Source of the DNA: Alitta virens
Taxonomy: Eukaryota > Annelida > Polychaeta > Phyllodocida > Nereididae
Reading direction: 5' to 3'
Assembly (NCBI GenBank): GCA_932294295.1
Contig: OW028574.1
Span: 26,978,145-27,042,144 of the forward strand
Length of the DNA stretch: 64,000 bases
In this document: piece by piece, positions 60,749-64,000 of the stretch
Position numbering within the stretch: the first letter of the stretch is position 1
Layout: each line of letters begins with the position of its first letter
Translations under genes and position numbers: made by a program
Notes under the pieces: model-generated
The model's input: the letters and a program-made list of their open reading frames with translations, nothing else
Database searches by the model: none
Told to the model about the DNA's origin: nothing

Positions 60749-62988
60749 ATGAAGTAGTAAGTAAGGTCCACTTAGCACAGCCAATGAGAGGCAGAGGACG
60801 AAGCGTGCATTATGATAGCCACGTGGGGCACTCTTGCTTAGCGGGGTCAAGGCCGTTGGAGAGGGCCAGGATGCTGACAAGAAAACTAACGACAACAACG
60901 CAACACCGAAGTTAAATACTCTATAATAGCCTTTTGGAACGAAGTGGCACAGTTAAATTATCAAGAGCACACAGCCATGTAGGAAGTGCACTAAGCAGTG
61001 AGATGCCAGACTCACACACCGCGCCGATTAAGCAGCAAGTTATGTCCACTTAGCACAGCCAATGAGAGGAAGAGGACGAAGCGTGCAATATGATAGCCAC
61101 GTGGGGCAATCGTGCGTAGCGGTGTCAAGGCCGTTGTAGAGGGCCAGGATGCTGACAAGAAAACTAACGACAACAACGCGACACCAAAGTGAAACACTCT
61201 ATAATAGCCTTATGTTAGTCACGTGGGGCACTCGTGCGTAGCGGGGTCAAGGCCGTTGTAGAGGGCCAGGATGCGGACAAGAAAACCAACGACAACAACG
61301 CAACACTAAAGTGAAATACTCTATAATAGCCTTATGGAATGACGTGGCACAGTTAAATCATCAAGAGTACACACACAGCCATGTAGGAAGTGCACTTAGC
61401 AGTGAGATGCCAGACTCACAGTCCGCGCCGATGAAGTAGTAAGGTAGGTGCACTTAGCACAGCCAATGAGAGGAAGAGGACGAAGCATGCATTATGATAA
61501 CCACGTGGGGCACTCGTGCGTAGCGGGGTCAAGGCCGTTGCAGAGGGAAGTGCACTTAGCAGTGAGATGCCAGACTCACAGGCCGCGCCGATGAAGTAGT
61601 AAGTTAGGTCCACTTAGCACAGCCAATGAGAGGCAGAGGACGAAGCGTGCAATATGATAGCCAAGTGGGGCACTCGTGCGTAGCGGTATCAAGGCCGTTG
61701 TAGAGGGCCAGGATGCTGACAAGAAAACTAACGACAACAACGCGACACCGAAGTGAAATACTCTATAGTAGCGTCAGGGAACGACGTGACACAGTTAAAT
61801 TATCAAGAGTACACAGCCATGTAGGAAGTGCACTTAGCAGTGAGATGCCAGACTCACAGACCGCGCCGTTTAAGCAGCATGTTATGTCCACTTAGCACAG
61901 CCAATGAGAGGAAGAGGACGAAGCGTGCAATATGATAGCCACGAGGGGCACTCGTGCGTAGCGGTGTCAAGGCCGTTGTAGAGGGCCAGGATGCTGACAA
62001 GAAAACTAACGACAACAACGCGACACTAAAGTGAAACACTCTATAATAGTCTTATGTTAGTCACGTGGGGCACTCGTGCGTAGCAGGGTCAAGGCCGTTG
62101 TAGAGGGCCAGGATGCTGACAAGAAAACCAACGACAACAACGCAACACTAAAGTGAAATACTCTATAATAGCCTTATAGAATGACGTGGCACAGTTAAAT
62201 TATCAAGAGTACACAGCCATGTAGGAAGTGCACTAAGCAGTGAGATGCCAGACTCACAGACCGCGCCGATTAAGTAGTAAGGTAGGTCCACTTGGCACAG
62301 CCAATCAGAGGCAGAGGACGAAGCGTGCATTATGATAGCCACGTGGGGCACTCGTGCGTAGCGGGGTCAAGGCCGTTGCAGAGGGAAGTGCACTTAGCAG
62401 TGAGATGCCAGACTCACAGGCCGCGCCGATGAAGTAGTAAGTTAGGTCCGCTTAACACAGCCAATGAGTGGCAGAGGACGAAGCGTGCAATATGATAGCC
62501 ACGTGGGGCACTCATGCGTAGCGGGGTAAAGGCCATTGTAGAGGGCCAGGATGCTGAAAAGAAAACTAACGACAACAACGCAACACCGAAGTTAAATACT
62601 CTATAATAGCCTTTTGCAACGACGTGGCACAGTTAAATTATCAAAAGTACACACACAGCCATGTAGGAAGTGCACTAAGCAGTGAGATGCCAGACTCGCA
62701 GACCGCGCCGATTAAGTAGTAAGGTAGGTCCACTTGGCACAGCCAATGAGAGGCAGAGGACGAAGCGTGCATTATGATAGCCACGTGGGGCACTCGTGCG
62801 TAGCGGGGTCAAGGCCGTTGCAGAGAGCCAGGATGCTGACAAGAAAACAAACGACAACAACGCAACACCGAAGTGAAATACTCTATAGTAGCGTCAGGGA
62901 ACGACGTGGCACAGTTAAATTATCAAGAGTACACAAAAATGTAGGAAGTGCACTTAGCAGTGAGATGCCAGACTCACAGGCCGCGCCG
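60749..62988 (+). repeat. Round 27: A-B-F/K-L-G'-H'-M-E (2240 bp)
   Basis: Unit starts: A 60749, B 61027, F/K 61431, L 61591, G' 61869, H' 62269, M 62429, E 62711. The F/K chimera skips G-H-I-J. Private changes: GCCAAGTGGGG in L, GAGTGGCAG in M. Confidence 0.93.
61431..61590 (+). repeat. Chimeric unit F/K (160 bp)
   Basis: F or J head (GCATGCATTATGATAACC) fused in 61503-61546 to a K tail (GCAGAGGGAAGTGC, CAGGCCG). A 160-bp unit with a GCATGC head occurs only here. Confidence 0.88.
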
Positions 62989-64000
62989 ATGAAGTAGTAA
63001 GTAAGGTCCACTTAGCACAGCCAATGAGAGGCAGAGGACGAAGCGTGCATTATGATAGCCACGTGGGGCACTCTTGCTTAGCGGGGTCAAGGCCGTTGGA
63101 GAGGGCCAGGATGCTGACAAGAAAACTAACGACAACAACGCAACACCGAAGTTAAATACTCTATAATAGCCTTTTGGAACGAAGTGGCACAGTTAAATTA
63201 TCAAGAGCACACAGCCATGTAGGAAGTGCACTAAGCAGTGAGATGCCAGACTCACACACCGCGCCGATTAAGCAGCAAGTCATGTCCACTTAGCACAGCC
63301 AATGAGAGGAAGAGGACGAAGCATGCAATATGATAGCCACGTGGGGCAATCGTGCGTAGCGGTGTCAAGGCCGTTGTAGAGGGCCAGGATGCTGACAAGA
63401 AAACTAACGACAACAACGCGACACCAAAGTGAAACACTCTATAATAGCCTTATGTTAGTCACGTGGGGCACTCGTGCGTAGCGGGGTCAAGGCCGTTGTA
63501 GAGGGCCAGGATGCTGACAAGAAAACCGACGACAACAACGCAACACTAAAGTGAAATACTCTATAATAGCCTTATGGAATGACGTGGCACAGTTAAATCA
63601 TCAAGAGTACACACACAGCCATGTAGGAAGTGCACTTAGCAGTGAGATGCCAGACTCACAGGCCGCGCCGATGAAGTAGTAAGGTAGGTGCACTTAGCAC
63701 AGCCAATGAGAGGAAGAGGACGAAGCATGCATTATGATAACCACGTGGGGCACTCGTGCGTAGCGGGGTCAAGGCCGTTGCAGAGAGCCAGGATGCTGAC
63801 AAGAAAACAAACGACAACAACGCAACACCGAAGTGAAATACTCTATAATAGCCTTATGTTAGTCACGTGGGGCACTCGTGCGTAGCGGGGTCAAGGCCGT
63901 TGTAGAGGGCCAGGATGCTGACAAGAAAACCAACGACAACAACGCAACACTAAAGTGAAATACTCTATAATAGCCTTATGGAATGACGTGGCACAGTTAA
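62989..64000 (+). repeat. Round 28, truncated by the window edge: A-B-C (1012 bp)
   Basis: Unit starts: A 62989, B 63267, C 63671. The C unit is cut after 330 of its expected 404 bp; the array clearly continues. B has AGCATGCAATATG and AAAACCGACG as private changes. Confidence 0.93.

Larger units (their letters stand above)
51950..61540 (+). repeat. Tandem segmental duplication, 2 x 5075 bp, second copy shortened
   Basis: Rounds 22-24 (51959-57033) recur from 57034. Shared rare changes at +5075: 52375/57450, 53599-53600/58674-58675, 55633/60708, 56200/61275. The join is the G/E chimera at about 56949-56980. The second copy stops at the F/K chimera near 61503-61546, where another exchange replaced the rest. 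Confidence 0.92.
1..64000 (+). repeat. Satellite DNA array, 214 tandem units, fills the window
   Basis: Head-to-tail repeats on one strand, each closing with a CCGCGCCG-like end and opening with ATGAAG/ATTAAG/TTTAAG. Cutting at that boundary gives 214 units: 33 of 160 bp, 8 of 267, 82 of 278, 23 of 282, 25 of 400 and 42 of 404, plus a final 330-bp fragment, summing to exactly 64000. No base is left for unique sequence. GC of one fully counted monomer (5118-5395) is 140/278. Both ends of the window are inside the array, so its true length is unknown. All six frames are closed by stops within about 95 codons and unit lengths are mostly not multiples of three, so a repetitive protein gene is excluded. 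Family not recognised. Confidence 0.98.

Noticed and set aside
1..64000. Gene for a long tandem-repeat protein
   Set aside because: 278, 160, 400 and 404 are not multiples of three and every frame has stops in each unit.
1..64000. CRISPR array
   Set aside because: No alternation of short identical repeats with unique spacers; the whole unit repeats.
1..64000. Telomeric repeats or a sub-telomere junction
   Set aside because: No TTAGGG-, TTTAGGG- or TTAGG-type runs anywhere; every base is assigned to the satellite.
1..64000. Identification with a named satellite family or species
   Set aside because: I do not recognise the monomer, and any name would be a guess. BLASTN of 5118-5395 against nt and Dfam/Repbase would settle it.

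Overview
The window is one uninterrupted satellite DNA array. Every base from 1 to 64000 belongs to a single family of head-to-tail repeats on one strand. I could cut it into 214 consecutive units (the last is truncated by the window edge), and their lengths add up to exactly 64000, with no unique sequence, gene, RNA gene or transposon insertion in between. The family and organism are not recognised. A homogeneous >64 kb satellite with nested higher-order structure and about 50% GC points to a eukaryotic nuclear genome, probably a centromeric, pericentromeric or subtelomeric block. That placement is inference.

Units come in six lengths only: 160, 267, 278, 282, 400 and 404 bp. The basic monomer is 278 bp. 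Double-cassette units (400/404 bp, 68 units) repeat an internal segment of about 122 bp. Short units (160 bp, 33 units) lack an internal 118 bp. The rest (113 units) carry the segment once, with small changes (a 4-bp CA expansion gives 282 bp, an 11-bp deletion gives 267 bp). I named the variants by sequence: A, A', D, E, F, J, L, M (single cassette); B, C, I, Ga, Gb, G' (double); H, H', K (short).

The variants follow each other in a fixed order. The longest round is A-B-F-Ga-H-I-J-K-L-G'-H'-M-E, 13 units and 3760 bp, with three clean copies (13194-16953, 29371-33130, 35478-39237), one copy starting with A' (1647-5395) and one expanded by 1680 bp (40480-45919). Shorter rounds are A'-B-F-Gb-H'-M-E (2069 bp), A-B-C-D-E (1646 bp; 1635 bp with A'), A-B-J-K-L-G'-H'-M-E (2518 bp) and A-B-H'-M-E (1402 bp). 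They look like deletion or exchange products of one another.

On top of this lie recent tandem segmental duplications, several marked by rare shared substitutions: 6107 bp (about 27.4-33.5 kb and 33.5-39.6 kb), 5075 bp (about 52-57 kb and 57-61.5 kb), 2518 bp (3560-8595), 1680 bp (41840-45199), 1402 bp, 1398 bp and 1242 bp. Their edges fall inside chimeric units whose two halves come from different types but stay exactly in register, the signature of unequal homologous exchange or gene conversion. Open reading frames are at most about 95 codons and are by-products of the repeat; none is annotated as a gene. The features below give the type definitions, then the array round by round with every unit start, then duplications, chimeric units and motifs.
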